From NCBI GenBank assembly GCA_003695605.1, contig RFIK01000039.1, positions 1 through 12,317 on the forward strand: a stretch of 12,317 bases of DNA, in the 5' to 3' direction. Shown here in pieces: positions 1 through 7,108 of this stretch. Numbering within the stretch: position 1 is the first letter of the stretch; the number at the start of each line of letters is the position of its first letter. Origin of the DNA: Chlorobiota bacterium. GTDB lineage: Bacteria; Bacteroidota; Ignavibacteria; Kapaibacteriales; NICIL-2. Below the pieces are notes generated by a model. That model saw nothing but the letters and a program-made list of their open reading frames with translations. It was not told the DNA's origin and made no database searches. Position numbers and translations under genes: made by a program.

Positions 1-409
1 GAACTACAGCGTTGCCGTTGCAGCGCGGACACTGACTGAAGAAGTGCAAAATGAGTTGGCACTCAATGCCAACTACGCGCTCCGCGGGTTCAGTTTTCCT
101 TTGCTGGGAATTGACCTGAAAAACGATGTCGAGTTCTCGCTCATCACGTCGTACCGCGCCTCCAGCAGGCGAACGTTCCTCCTTGGCGAACGCCCCGGCC
201 AGGCGCAGCAAAGCACCAACGGAACCGAGGTTGACGGACGACGTTCGATTCTCATCGAGCCGCGAGCGCGCTACACGTTGAGCCGCTTGGTTACCGCGAC
301 GGCGTTCTTCCGCTACAACGGAGAGTTCACCACTGGCGCATCGAACCCTGGATTTAGCGTTACCGAAGTGGGAGTAGAGCTGCGTATCTCGATTAGCGGA
401 GGTCGGTAG
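1..409 (+). CDS. sprA: C-terminus of probable SprA (T9SS outer-membrane translocon), 5' truncated
   Basis: The frame is open from the left edge (first full codon at base 2) to TAG at 407-409, so about 135 C-terminal residues are visible; the GTG at 44 is very unlikely to be the true start. The residues alternate hydrophobic and polar as in outer-membrane beta strands: a stretch resembling GFSFPLLGIDLKNDVEFSL, a loop, then IEPRARYTLSRLVTATAFFRY, and a last strand GVELRISI close to the C-terminus. This order (conserved late strand with 'LKND', then 'EPR..YTLS..VTA..FFRY', then a closing strand) is what I remember from the end of SprA/Sov, the very large barrel that forms the type IX secretion translocon in Bacteroidota and relatives. 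That match is from memory; another large outer-membrane barrel remains possible. The next gene is convergent, so this is the 3' end of its transcription unit. Confidence 0.6.
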   Translation, partial: NYSVAVAARTLTEEVQNELALNANYALRGFSFPLLGIDLKNDVEFSLITSYRASSRRTFLLGERPGQAQQSTNGTEVDGRRSILIEPRARYTLSRLVTATAFFRYNGEFTTGASNPGFSVTEVGVELRISISGGR

Positions 410-502
410 CACTCGCACTGACGCACGCGGCAATGCGCATCTGGACCGCAGTCTGCACTGACGGGCGCTTCAGCTCAGGGTCTGGCAAACGCGGGGCAAC
501 AG

Positions 503-2332
503 TTAGTTCCTACCGAGCTGGGAAAGGCGCTCACGCGCCGCACTGCTTTTCTGATCGAGCAGGAGTGCAATCCGATAACACTGACGTGCACTCTCGATTG
601 CTGCGCTGTTGCGTGCAAGGAGTGCGTCTCCTGTGCGGACGTACGCCAGCGATGCAAGCGCTATAAGGCCACGGTCGAGTCGCTCGCTGTGGTAGCGGCT
701 GCTGCTTTCGAGCAAGCGTCGAGCGTCGTACACAAGCGGCGGTGGGAGGGTGTGCCGTTCAGCGTTGAGTGCCAACGTTGCGCCGTAGGCACGCGCGGTG
801 ACAGCTGCTGCAAAGTCTGGCTCTGTTTCGAGCACCTCAGGTGTGGCAAATGCAGCGCGGTCGGGGTTGCGTTCGACAAAGCCGCGCAGGAGCGCAACAA
901 ATGCACGCTGGATGATGCTGTAGCGTTCCTTCGGCATTTCCCCGGACTCGAATTCTTCGAGCAGCGGCGTATATGCCGCAATCTCGGTGCTGCAGCGCGC
1001 AATTGGCTCGCCATACCACCGCGCAAGCTGATGGAGGTACCACGTTCGGCGGAGAAGCTCTTTTTCGATCAGCACAACATCGGGACGATAGCCTTCGACT
1101 TGCTGCATGTACCAGAATGCCGAGCAGAAGTAGTCCCACTGCTGCGAAAGCACGATGCTCCCACGAGGGAGTGGCTCGACGATAAGCCGAACGTACTCGC
1201 GTACCAGCCAGTGATGTCGCAAATCCACCGCCCGCCAATTCCACAGCGTGTACACGATCGGCAACACGAGCGCAAGGTACCGCATCAACCGTAACCGCCA
1301 CAGTGCTGCAATTCCGATTCCTGTCGCGATAGCTCCGGCGATGAAGGCAGTTGCAAAGTATGGCTCGATGTCGGGGATGCTGTAGTTGATCACGTAACTT
1401 ACGCACACACCAGCGAGCGCAAGTAGCAGCCATGCCACCGCGCGGGAATGTTTCCAGAGCGCCCAAAAGCCGAGTAGTGCAAATGGCACAGCAACGTTGG
1501 GCAGCAGGAGCGACCCAAACACCCCAAGCTGCTGGCGTGCCGATCCACTGAACAACCAGATGCTGTACTGTTTTCCGAGCACGTGGTAGAGGAATTTGCT
1601 CAGGCTGCGATGAACCTCACCCCAGTTGAAGAGCGGTTCACTCGCACTGCGGAGCGGAAGGTAGGCATAGACGATGCTGCATGCCAGCGTGATCGCTGCG
1701 GGCAGTTGCAGCTGCCGAAGTCGCTCGTGCCACTGGCCGCGGCTGTGCATCAATGCAAACAGCAGCGTCCCAGGTAGCAGAACGATGCTGGAAAGATGAT
1801 TGGTAAAGCAAAGTCCGAGTGCAAACGCCGCCCAGAGTTGGTCGCTACGGAGGCGGGTCTGCTCCCATCGGATGAGCCAGTAGAGAAGATGGACGATGAG
1901 CACCACCTGTAGTGCGTGCACTTCGACGCTGAGCGATTGCGCCCAGATCGTTCGTGCCGTTGCCAGCAGCAGTGCTGTCGAGAGTGCAACACCTCGGATT
2001 CCGCGTGCATCCAGCCATCCCAGCTCGCCCAAGAGCCGAAGCATCAGACGATGCATCAAACCAGCAGCGGCTGCGCCGAGAACAACCATCAATGCACCGA
2101 GCTTGCCGATCGGAGAAAGCGGGAGCGGCAGTTGTACCCATCCGTGTCCGATGAGCGTAAAGAGTGGGTATCCTGTTGGGTGCGCCACCCCGAGTGTTGC
2201 AGCGACTCCAGCGAGTTCGCCGCAGTCGGTGTAGTAAAGGTCGGGCGCTGCAGTGGAGGAGTAGAGTGCACCAGTAATTGCAACGACGAGTGCGGTGTCG
2301 TACCACGGTGAACAGAAGCTTCCACGCGGCAT
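503..2332 (-). CDS. DUF2723 (TMEM260-like) polytopic membrane protein, putative GT-C glycosyltransferase
   Basis: This is a 609-residue protein from ATG at 2332. An in-frame TTG at 2401 would add 23 residues, but the ATG puts the conserved block at the usual distance from the N-terminus and lies downstream of a TATTTTTG promoter-like element (2361-2368). The DUF2723 signature is clear: TDCGELAG near residue 35, GVAHPTGYPL near 48-57, the SVEVHALQ block near 135-142, NHLSSIVLLPG near 178, and YLPLRS then NWGE near 224-239. About ten hydrophobic membrane segments occupy roughly residues 12-366. A soluble C-terminal half follows, with WDYFCSAFWYMQ near 399-410 and a helical, TPR-like end. Known for the family: human TMEM260 is a protein O-mannosyltransferase and bacterial members are predicted GT-C transferases. 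Inferred here: transfer of a lipid-linked sugar to an exported protein or glycan. No glycan gene cluster surrounds it, so the substrate is unknown. Confidence 0.88.
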   Translation of the reverse strand: MPRGSFCSPWYDTALVVAITGALYSSTAAPDLYYTDCGELAGVAATLGVAHPTGYPLFTLIGHGWVQLPLPLSPIGKLGALMVVLGAAAAGLMHRLMLRLLGELGWLDARGIRGVALSTALLLATARTIWAQSLSVEVHALQVVLIVHLLYWLIRWEQTRLRSDQLWAAFALGLCFTNHLSSIVLLPGTLLFALMHSRGQWHERLRQLQLPAAITLACSIVYAYLPLRSASEPLFNWGEVHRSLSKFLYHVLGKQYSIWLFSGSARQQLGVFGSLLLPNVAVPFALLGFWALWKHSRAVAWLLLALAGVCVSYVINYSIPDIEPYFATAFIAGAIATGIGIAALWRLRLMRYLALVLPIVYTLWNWRAVDLRHHWLVREYVRLIVEPLPRGSIVLSQQWDYFCSAFWYMQQVEGYRPDVVLIEKELLRRTWYLHQLARWYGEPIARCSTEIAAYTPLLEEFESGEMPKERYSIIQRAFVALLRGFVERNPDRAAFATPEVLETEPDFAAAVTARAYGATLALNAERHTLPPPLVYDARRLLESSSRYHSERLDRGLIALASLAYVRTGDALLARNSAAIESARQCYRIALLLDQKSSAARERLSQLGRN

Positions 2333-2360
2333 TGGGCATGACGTGAGCAGTGTGAGCAGA

Positions 2361-2368
2361 CAAAAATA
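2361..2368 (-). promoter_or_regulatory. Candidate -7 element (TATTTTTG) for the DUF2723 gene
   Basis: Read on the - strand, this octamer is a perfect match to the Bacteroidota housekeeping -7 consensus TAnnTTTG and ends 28 nt before the ATG at 2332. It would give a short leader, which favours ATG 2332 over TTG 2401, because the TTG lies upstream of the element. No good -33 TTTG is seen 19-21 nt further upstream. Confidence 0.4.
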
Positions 2369-2483
2369 GACGCTGCAAGCTGGGGAAGGTGAGATGTGCA
2401 ATCGTTCGAAAAACTGGTGCGCAGAGTCGCAGCACGGTGGGTGCTTGTACTCTTAGGCACACGATGTCATCGAGCAGTGGTCG

Positions 2484-2491
2484 TATTTTCG
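2484..2491 (+). promoter_or_regulatory. Candidate -7 element (TATTTTCG) for the RavA-type ATPase gene
   Basis: The octamer differs from TAnnTTTG at one base and ends 19 nt before the ATG at 2511. The longer 10-mer GTATTTTCGG (2483-2492) is identical to the one upstream of the gene at 8274. A convincing -33 element is not visible, so this is a candidate based on recurrence and position. Confidence 0.35.
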
Positions 2492-2510
2492 GCAGTGTAT
2501 CGTTCCGGGC

Positions 2511-3938
2511 ATGCCTATGGCCACAGATCGGATGCAATCAGCGCCACCAGATAGCATTGAGCAAACGATGCAGGAGCCTGAGCTGATTCCGCTTTCCGTC
2601 GAGGAGATTGCACTCAAACTCAAAGAGGCAGCGCAGTTCATCGGGCAGCGGGTCGTCGGGCGCGATGAGGTCATCGAGCAGGCATTCTGTGCCCTCTTGA
2701 CCGGTGAGCACATGCTCCTGCAGAGTCGCACCGGCGTTGGGAAAACGCTTCTTGCCGAGCAGATCTTTGCCATGTTCGACGGAGCGCGGGTCTTCCGAAT
2801 CCAGGCCAGTAAAGAGCAACAGCCGGATTCCTACTTCGGTGGTCTCGATTTAGAACTGCTCAAACGTGGCATCCTCAAGCACAACACCGAAGGGTCACTG
2901 GTTGAAAGCGAGTTTGGCTTTATTGATGAGATTTTCGACGCGAATGATTTCACGCTCCGCGCACTCCTTTCCCTCCTCAATGAGCGGCGACTCGTTCGTG
3001 GAGTGCACCACCAGCCAGCACAGATCCACACCGTTATCGCCGCGACGAACTACCTCCGCGTCAGTGAAGTCACTGAAGCGATTCTCGACCGTTTCCTCTA
3101 CAAGGCGCTCATCCTGCCCGACAAGGACCCCTACATGCAGTTCAAGATCGCGCAGAAGTATCTGGTCCACGGCGGCAAGCCGGCGGAGCCACCGCAGAAA
3201 ATACCGTTCGCTGAACTCAAGTACATGCACTCGATCATCACAGGATCAAATCCAGCGATTACGATTCGGATTCGTCCGGAGGATCTCTACTTTGCCAACT
3301 TGGTTGTGGGGCATTTCGAGCACTTGCGCAATCGGGCACTTCGCGAGTCGCACCGCGGCCAAGCAGCCGAAACGTACCGGGAGTTCTACATCTCACCGCG
3401 CACGCAGGCGAAGTCGCTGGACCTGCTCCGCGCACTGGCGCTCCTTCGGGCACGAACGCATGTTACGCACGAGGACATCAGCAAGCTCTACTTCATCTTC
3501 GCCACCGTTGGCGTTCCAGAAGAAATCGCGCTGTTCAAAAAGTCGTTCGAGACGATCCAGAACTCGCTTGTGTCTTCCAACGGGCTAGAGCAGATAGCAA
3601 CGCTCCTGGCATTCGAGACGCTCTTGCAGCACATTCGCCAAGACCGCAGCATCCTCGAACAGCCACTCGGTGAACTTGCGACAACACCGATTCGGCGGAC
3701 ATTTATCGAGTGGTTCCGAGAAACGTTCGGCGGCGTTGATCGAACAGTGGCGCAAAACCGTCGGCAGCTGGAGCAATTCATCGCTGAGTTTGTGCCTGCT
3801 ACGGAAGAAGTGCGCGAGCTCAAGCGTGCCGTCGAGCATCTGATGACACGGGTGTTTCAGGAAATCGAGCGCGACCAAGCACGCGATGAAGAGCGCCGCC
3901 GTCGTCGCGAGCAGCGAGAAGGCTCATCGGGGATCTAA
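2511..3938 (+). CDS. RavA-type MoxR AAA+ ATPase
   Basis: This 475-residue protein has a complete AAA+ core. The P-loop is SRTGVGKT (72-79; the first Gly of GxxxxGKT is Ser). The Walker B segment is GFIDEIF, with D139 and E140. Sensor 1 lies in IAATNY (N180), and an arginine-finger-like R194 sits in EAILDRF. Conserved MoxR/RavA segments include QASKEQQPDSYFGGLD (98-113), TEGSLVESEFGF and LLSLLNERRLVRG. A helical lid and a long C-terminal extension follow, ending in a charged Arg/Glu-rich helix (about 445-470). Known: RavA/MoxR ATPases act as remodelling chaperones, usually with a VWA-domain partner (ViaA, CoxE or BatA type). No VWA gene is adjacent: upstream is a divergent membrane protein, downstream a convergent thioredoxin. 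The start is ATG 2511, with ATG 2517 as an alternative; no clear Shine-Dalgarno sequence is seen. The ATPase is certain; its client is unknown. Confidence 0.9.
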   Translation: MPMATDRMQSAPPDSIEQTMQEPELIPLSVEEIALKLKEAAQFIGQRVVGRDEVIEQAFCALLTGEHMLLQSRTGVGKTLLAEQIFAMFDGARVFRIQASKEQQPDSYFGGLDLELLKRGILKHNTEGSLVESEFGFIDEIFDANDFTLRALLSLLNERRLVRGVHHQPAQIHTVIAATNYLRVSEVTEAILDRFLYKALILPDKDPYMQFKIAQKYLVHGGKPAEPPQKIPFAELKYMHSIITGSNPAITIRIRPEDLYFANLVVGHFEHLRNRALRESHRGQAAETYREFYISPRTQAKSLDLLRALALLRARTHVTHEDISKLYFIFATVGVPEEIALFKKSFETIQNSLVSSNGLEQIATLLAFETLLQHIRQDRSILEQPLGELATTPIRRTFIEWFRETFGGVDRTVAQNRRQLEQFIAEFVPATEEVRELKRAVEHLMTRVFQEIERDQARDEERRRRREQREGSSGI

Positions 3939-3960
3939 GCTTGCAGAGAACAGTCGGTAT

Positions 3961-4003
3961 TCGAGCGGTCGGGGGTTGTGCTGCTACCCGAGATACCGCT
4001 CGA
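3961..4003. terminator. Inverted repeat between convergent ravA-like and trxA genes, candidate bidirectional terminator
   Basis: TCGAGCGGT (3961-3969) and ACCGCTCGA (3995-4003) are a perfect 9-bp inverted repeat. A nested pair, TCGGG (3969-3973) with CCCGA (3987-3991), can extend the stem, giving about 8+5 bp with a 4-nt bulge and a 13-nt loop. It begins 22 nt after the ATPase stop and spans the thioredoxin stop codon (3984-3986). Neither side has a U-tract, so it is not a textbook intrinsic terminator; a 3' stabilising or blocking hairpin serving both converging transcripts is the best reading. Confidence 0.45.
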
Positions 4004-4319
4004 GCCGCTCCAAGATCATGCGTTTGGGCACTGCACCGACGATGGTGTCCACAAGCTTCCCTTCGTGGAAAACAAGTAGCGCAGGGATTGAACGTACACC
4101 GTATTCCATCGGTGTGCGGGGATTGCTATCCACATCCATTTTCGCAATCTTGACTTTGCCGCTCAATTCTTCGGCAAGTTCGTCAATGATGGGTGCAATC
4201 TGACGGCATGGGCCGCACCACGCAGCCCAGAAATCAATCAATACCGGCAGCGGTGAGCGGAGAACCTCCTGGTCAAAGCTTTCATCAGTCAAGTGGATCG
4301 GTCGCGTAGATACCTCCAT
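3984..4319 (-). CDS. trxA: Thioredoxin
   Basis: A full-length 111-residue classical thioredoxin. The redox motif WCGPC lies at residues 34-38 (C35, C38). The buried acidic residue is D29 in IDFWA, and the cis-proline is P79 in SIPAL. The C-terminal glycine-containing strand is VGAVPK. The N-terminal segment HLTDESFDQEVL is typical of bacterial TrxA. It reduces protein disulfides in the cytoplasm using electrons from thioredoxin reductase; no reductase gene is in the window and no signal peptide is present, so it is cytoplasmic. Start ATG 4319 fits the family length. It is transcribed away from the histidine kinase gene, and a TATTTTTG element lies about 90 nt upstream. 'trxA' is used in the general sense; the genome may hold paralogues. 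Confidence 0.95.
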   Translation of the reverse strand: MEVSTRPIHLTDESFDQEVLRSPLPVLIDFWAAWCGPCRQIAPIIDELAEELSGKVKIAKMDVDSNPRTPMEYGVRSIPALLVFHEGKLVDTIVGAVPKRMILERLERYLG

Positions 4320-4409
4320 CGGAGATGCACACGGGGAATATTGGAACCAAATGCTCTATGAATGCCGCCACTTGTCCTCGAGAGCAACAAGCGCAGCATG
4401 CAGGCGGGG

Positions 4410-4417
4410 CAAAAATA
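4410..4417 (-). promoter_or_regulatory. Candidate -7 element (TATTTTTG) for thioredoxin
   Basis: On the - strand this is an exact TAnnTTTG match, 90 nt upstream of the thioredoxin ATG, which would give a leader of roughly 80 nt. No clear TTTG lies 19-21 nt upstream. Support comes from its orientation and from the same octamer in front of the DUF2723 gene. Confidence 0.35.
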
Positions 4418-4505
4418 ACAGTACGCTTGCGCCGTGGTGGTTAGCTGCACGATGGCACGGTACCCGTGACGACGACGCAGCACGCGATTGCATCTTTGCA
4501 GCAGA

Positions 4506-6086
4506 ATGAGACGCTACCTTCAAATGCTTCGCTCCTGGTTTGTACGGTTGCCGCTTCGGTGGCGACTGACGCTATGGTACGCGGTGCTGATTACGCTTGC
4601 ACTTGCTGCCTTCGCAGGAGCGCTCTACCGCACTGTGTCGGCGAGCTTGCACAAAAATCTCGATGCATCGCTCGGGCGAGTAGCGAGCTCGCTCGATTAC
4701 ATCATCAAGCAAAAGCAGCAGGAATCACGAACGCCACTGCGACGGCCGTTCCGCCGTCGTCATGGGGTTGTTTTGTTCGAGCAACCTCCCCTCCGCCGCG
4801 ACACGCTCGGAGCAGATTCGGCCGGCAGCGAACCCGACGTCGTTTGGATGGCGATCTACGAGCACATCCTCTTCAATGCGCGGACGTTCCTGATCCAGAT
4901 CGCTGATACGTCGGGAACGATTCTGTGGCGCTCAGCGGGAACCCAAGACACGCTGCCAACCTTCTGGGAGCTTGTGCAATCCGAGCCGCTGCCGCCGCCG
5001 TATCCGTTGCTCAAGACTGTTGTTGTCGGTGGGCAGCACTACCGCGTTGCAGCGGTCCGCTCGCCGTTGGTGGAGATTGTTGTTGGCTATCCACTGACGG
5101 AAATCGAGCAGACGTTGGGAGAGCTTTTTGCAGTTCTCAAAATTGGGCTGCCGCTTGTAGTTGTCATCGCCGTAATTGGTGGGTACTGGCTTGCACGTTC
5201 GTCGCTTCGGCAGGTGGATCTCATCACGCGCACAGCACAGGAGATCACCGCGCACCATCTCGACCGACGCTTGCCGATGCCTGCATCCGGTGATGAAATC
5301 GCCCGTCTGACGGCAACCCTCAACGATATGATCGCGCGGCTGGAAGAGTCGTTCCAGCAAATCCAGCAGTTTACCAGTGATGCATCGCATGAATTGCGGA
5401 CGCCACTTGCAATCCTGATGGGCGAGCTTGAGTTGATGCTCCGCCGTCCGCATACTGCCGAGGAATACCAAACAGCGCTTGCCAGTGCGCTGGAAGAAGT
5501 CGGACGGCTTTCGAAGGTTGTCGAGGGTTTGCTTGAGCTTTCTCGCGCTGAGTCTGGACAGACGCAGATGGACTGGGAGCGGCTCAATTTCACAGAACTT
5601 GTCGCTGCTGTTGCTGAAGATTTCGCTGTGCTTGCTGAAGAGCACGGCATCGCGCTGACGACAACGCTCCAGCCGTACGTACAAATTATCGGCGATCGGG
5701 CGCGGCTCCAGCAGGTTGTTATCAACTTGCTCGACAACGCAATCAAGTACACTCCACGCGGCGGAGGTGTGTGTGTCCAGCTTCAGGTCGAGGATGCAAG
5801 CGCCGTCCTGATGGTGAGCGATACCGGTATTGGCATCCCTGCCGAAGATCTCCCCCATATTTTCGATCGGTTCTACCGTGTGGACAAAGCGCGTCACCGC
5901 ACTCCTGGCGGAAGTGGGCTAGGGCTCTCGATCGTGCAGTGGATCGTCCAAGCACATCATGGCTCAATCAGCGTTGAAAGCAGCGAAGGTAGTGGTACAA
6001 GCTTCCGCGTTCGGTTACCCCTTGATCCACGCGATGGACGGGCGTATGCCGAAAGCGAACGTGTTCAACCAGTACGCAGCAGATGA
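4506..6086 (+). CDS. HAMP-domain sensor histidine kinase (orphan)
   Basis: A 526-residue inner-membrane sensor kinase from ATG 4506; an in-frame TTG at 4488 would add six residues, and neither has a clear ribosome binding site. Order of parts: transmembrane helix 1 (about 18-42), a periplasmic sensor domain of about 165 residues, transmembrane helix 2 (about 208-230), HAMP (about 231-285), and HisKA with the phosphorylated H295 in SDASHELRTPL. The HATPase_c domain has its N box in NLLDNAIKYTP (about 407-417), DTGIGI (about 439-444), the F box FDRFYR, and GGSGLGLSI (about 468-476). All catalytic blocks are intact. The architecture resembles kinases paired with OmpR-type regulators (CusS/heavy-metal type), but no response regulator lies on either side: upstream is a divergent thioredoxin and downstream a purine nucleoside phosphorylase whose ATG overlaps its TGA. 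The signal sensed cannot be told from the sequence. Confidence 0.93.
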   Translation: MRRYLQMLRSWFVRLPLRWRLTLWYAVLITLALAAFAGALYRTVSASLHKNLDASLGRVASSLDYIIKQKQQESRTPLRRPFRRRHGVVLFEQPPLRRDTLGADSAGSEPDVVWMAIYEHILFNARTFLIQIADTSGTILWRSAGTQDTLPTFWELVQSEPLPPPYPLLKTVVVGGQHYRVAAVRSPLVEIVVGYPLTEIEQTLGELFAVLKIGLPLVVVIAVIGGYWLARSSLRQVDLITRTAQEITAHHLDRRLPMPASGDEIARLTATLNDMIARLEESFQQIQQFTSDASHELRTPLAILMGELELMLRRPHTAEEYQTALASALEEVGRLSKVVEGLLELSRAESGQTQMDWERLNFTELVAAVAEDFAVLAEEHGIALTTTLQPYVQIIGDRARLQQVVINLLDNAIKYTPRGGGVCVQLQVEDASAVLMVSDTGIGIPAEDLPHIFDRFYRVDKARHRTPGGSGLGLSIVQWIVQAHHGSISVESSEGSGTSFRVRLPLDPRDGRAYAESERVQPVRSR

Positions 6087-6913
6087 CGATGAACAACCTC
6101 CGTCAAATGCTCGAGGAAAGTCTTGCATACCTCCACCAGCAGACGCATTGGCAACCACACGTTGCGGTTGTGCTCGGCTCCGGTCTACAACGCTTAGCAG
6201 ATGCATGCAAGCTTGAGCATTCCATTCCGTATGGTGAGATTCCTCACATGCCGCGTTCGACTGCACCGAGTCATCGTGGGCAGCTGCTGTTGGGAACGTG
6301 GTCCGGTGTACGTGTTGCAATCATGCAAGGGCGGGTGCACTACTATGAGGGCTACTCAATGCAGCAGGTGACCTACGGTGTGCGGCTGCTCCGGGCGCTT
6401 GGTGTGCGCACGCTTGCACTGACCAATGCAGCAGGTGCGCTCAATCCGCTGTTCCGACGGGGTGATGTAATGCTCATCGCGGACCACATCAATCTCATGG
6501 GCGATAGCCCGCTCATCGGTCCCAACGATGATACGCTGGGCCCCCGTTTTCCGGATATGAGCGATCCCTACCCTGAGAGCCTTCGAGCGATAGCACGGAC
6601 GGTTGCATTAGAGAACCGCATCCTTCTCCGCGAAGGGGTGCTCGTTGCTGTTCATGGTCCAAACTTGGAAACGAAAGCAGAGTACCGATTCCTCCGGGCG
6701 ATCGGCGCAGATGCTGTGGGGATGAGTACTGTGCCCGAAACAATCGCGGCAGTTCATGGTGGTATGCAGGTGCTTGCATTTTCGATCCTAACCGACGAAT
6801 GCTTCCCCGATGCACTCCGTGCAGTGACTGCTGAGGAGATCATCGCAGCAGCCGAGGAAGCAGCGCCGAAGTTGGAACGGATCGTTTCAGGTGTCCTTCC
6901 GCATCTCCGTTAG
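6083..6913 (+). CDS. Purine nucleoside phosphorylase (trimeric PNP/MTAP family)
   Basis: This 276-residue protein is close to the usual length of the trimeric PNP family. It splits purine (deoxy)ribonucleosides with phosphate into base and (deoxy)ribose-1-phosphate in purine salvage. Visible family blocks: VVLGSGL with phosphate-binding S33, PSHRGQL with H64, QGRVHYYEGY (82-91), TNAAGALN with N115, GDVMLIADHIN (127-137), HGPNLETKAEY with E196 (human E201), and VGMSTVPE with M214 (human M219). The residue matching human N243, which contacts 6-oxopurines, is D238 in SILTDECFPDAL; Asp at this place occurs in MTAP and, as I recall, in some bacterial PNPs. The start overlaps the kinase stop as ATGA, so translation is probably coupled; ATG 6089 is an alternative start. 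Fine specificity (inosine/guanosine or adenosine-type) is open. Confidence 0.93.
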   Translation: MTMNNLRQMLEESLAYLHQQTHWQPHVAVVLGSGLQRLADACKLEHSIPYGEIPHMPRSTAPSHRGQLLLGTWSGVRVAIMQGRVHYYEGYSMQQVTYGVRLLRALGVRTLALTNAAGALNPLFRRGDVMLIADHINLMGDSPLIGPNDDTLGPRFPDMSDPYPESLRAIARTVALENRILLREGVLVAVHGPNLETKAEYRFLRAIGADAVGMSTVPETIAAVHGGMQVLAFSILTDECFPDALRAVTAEEIIAAAEEAAPKLERIVSGVLPHLR

Positions 6914-6940
6914 CGTCAGCGAAACTTGTCACTGTCGGAA

Positions 6941-6960
6941 AGTGTTGACACTGCCGCAGT
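6941..6960. repeat. Two overlapping short palindromes downstream of the phosphorylase
   Basis: AGTGT-TG-ACACT (6941-6952) and ACTGC-C-GCAGT (6950-6960) are back-to-back perfect short inverted repeats, flanked by CACTG (6930-6934) and CAGTG (6957-6961). They could be an operator or part of the 3' structure of the kinase-phosphorylase transcript. The included TTGACA (6945-6950) has no matching -10 box. Role unknown. Confidence 0.25.
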
Positions 6961-6996
6961 GCCGCTGCGAAACAAAAGAGCAGGGCTTCGAATTAC

Positions 6997-7022
6997 TGTG
7001 CAGCGCCATTGCACATTTTTTT
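6997..7022 (+). terminator. Candidate intrinsic terminator after the kinase-phosphorylase operon
   Basis: TGTGCA (6997-7002) and TGCACA (7010-7015) form a 6-bp stem with a 7-nt loop, followed at once by seven T (7016-7022). The shape is right for a rho-independent terminator about 85 nt after the phosphorylase stop, although the stem is short. Confidence 0.5.
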
Positions 7023-7058
7023 GCATTGCAGTGCGGAACAATCACCGCGATGGCACGG

Positions 7059-7066
7059 TATTTTCC
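7059..7066 (+). promoter_or_regulatory. Candidate -7 element (TATTTTCC) for the Gfo/Idh/MocA gene
   Basis: This is a variant of TATTTTCG, two bases from TAnnTTTG, ending 42 nt before ATG 7109 and just downstream of the candidate terminator. It is the weakest of the five related elements; no -33 TTTG is placed correctly. Confidence 0.25.
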
Positions 7067-7095
7067 GCTGAACTTCCGTAGCCACCACCACGACG

Positions 7096-7103
7096 AAAGG
7101 AGG
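7096..7103 (+). promoter_or_regulatory. Strong ribosome binding site (AAAGGAGG)
   Basis: A near-complete anti-16S match 5 nt before ATG 7109. It fixes that start and stands out because several genes in this window lack a visible Shine-Dalgarno sequence. Confidence 0.85.
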
Positions 7104-7108
7104 CACTA

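Noticed and set aside
410..502. Terminator between the SprA-like gene and DUF2723
   Set aside because: I found only a 4-bp stem and a short direct repeat (GCACTGACG twice), not a convincing hairpin.
689..1466. Long antisense frames (689-1294 + and 837-1466 -) across the DUF2723 gene
   Set aside because: They lie inside a gene with clear family motifs and give Arg/Cys-rich, domain-free peptides typical of G+C-rich shadow frames.
1845..2537. 230-codon - strand frame overlapping the start of DUF2723
   Set aside because: It is another frame of the same strand as DUF2723, has low-complexity Arg/His/Thr content, and overlaps both the DUF2723 N-terminus and the divergent intergenic region.
5858..5865. 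TATTTTCG inside the histidine kinase as a promoter
   Set aside because: It encodes conserved codons (HIFD) deep inside the gene, and no start site follows that makes sense.
4932..5897. 321-codon - strand frame antisense to the histidine kinase
   Set aside because: The + strand encodes intact HAMP, HisKA and HATPase motifs here; the antisense product has no recognisable features.
6945..6950. TTGACA as a sigma-70 -35 box
   Set aside because: No TATAAT-like hexamer lies 16-18 nt downstream, and the hexamer is part of a palindrome.
7050..7067. Sigma-54 promoter suggested by TGGCACGG at 7051 (and 4452)
   Set aside because: The -24 half fits TGGCACG, but the -12 TTGC half is missing at the required spacing (TTTC and CCGT instead).
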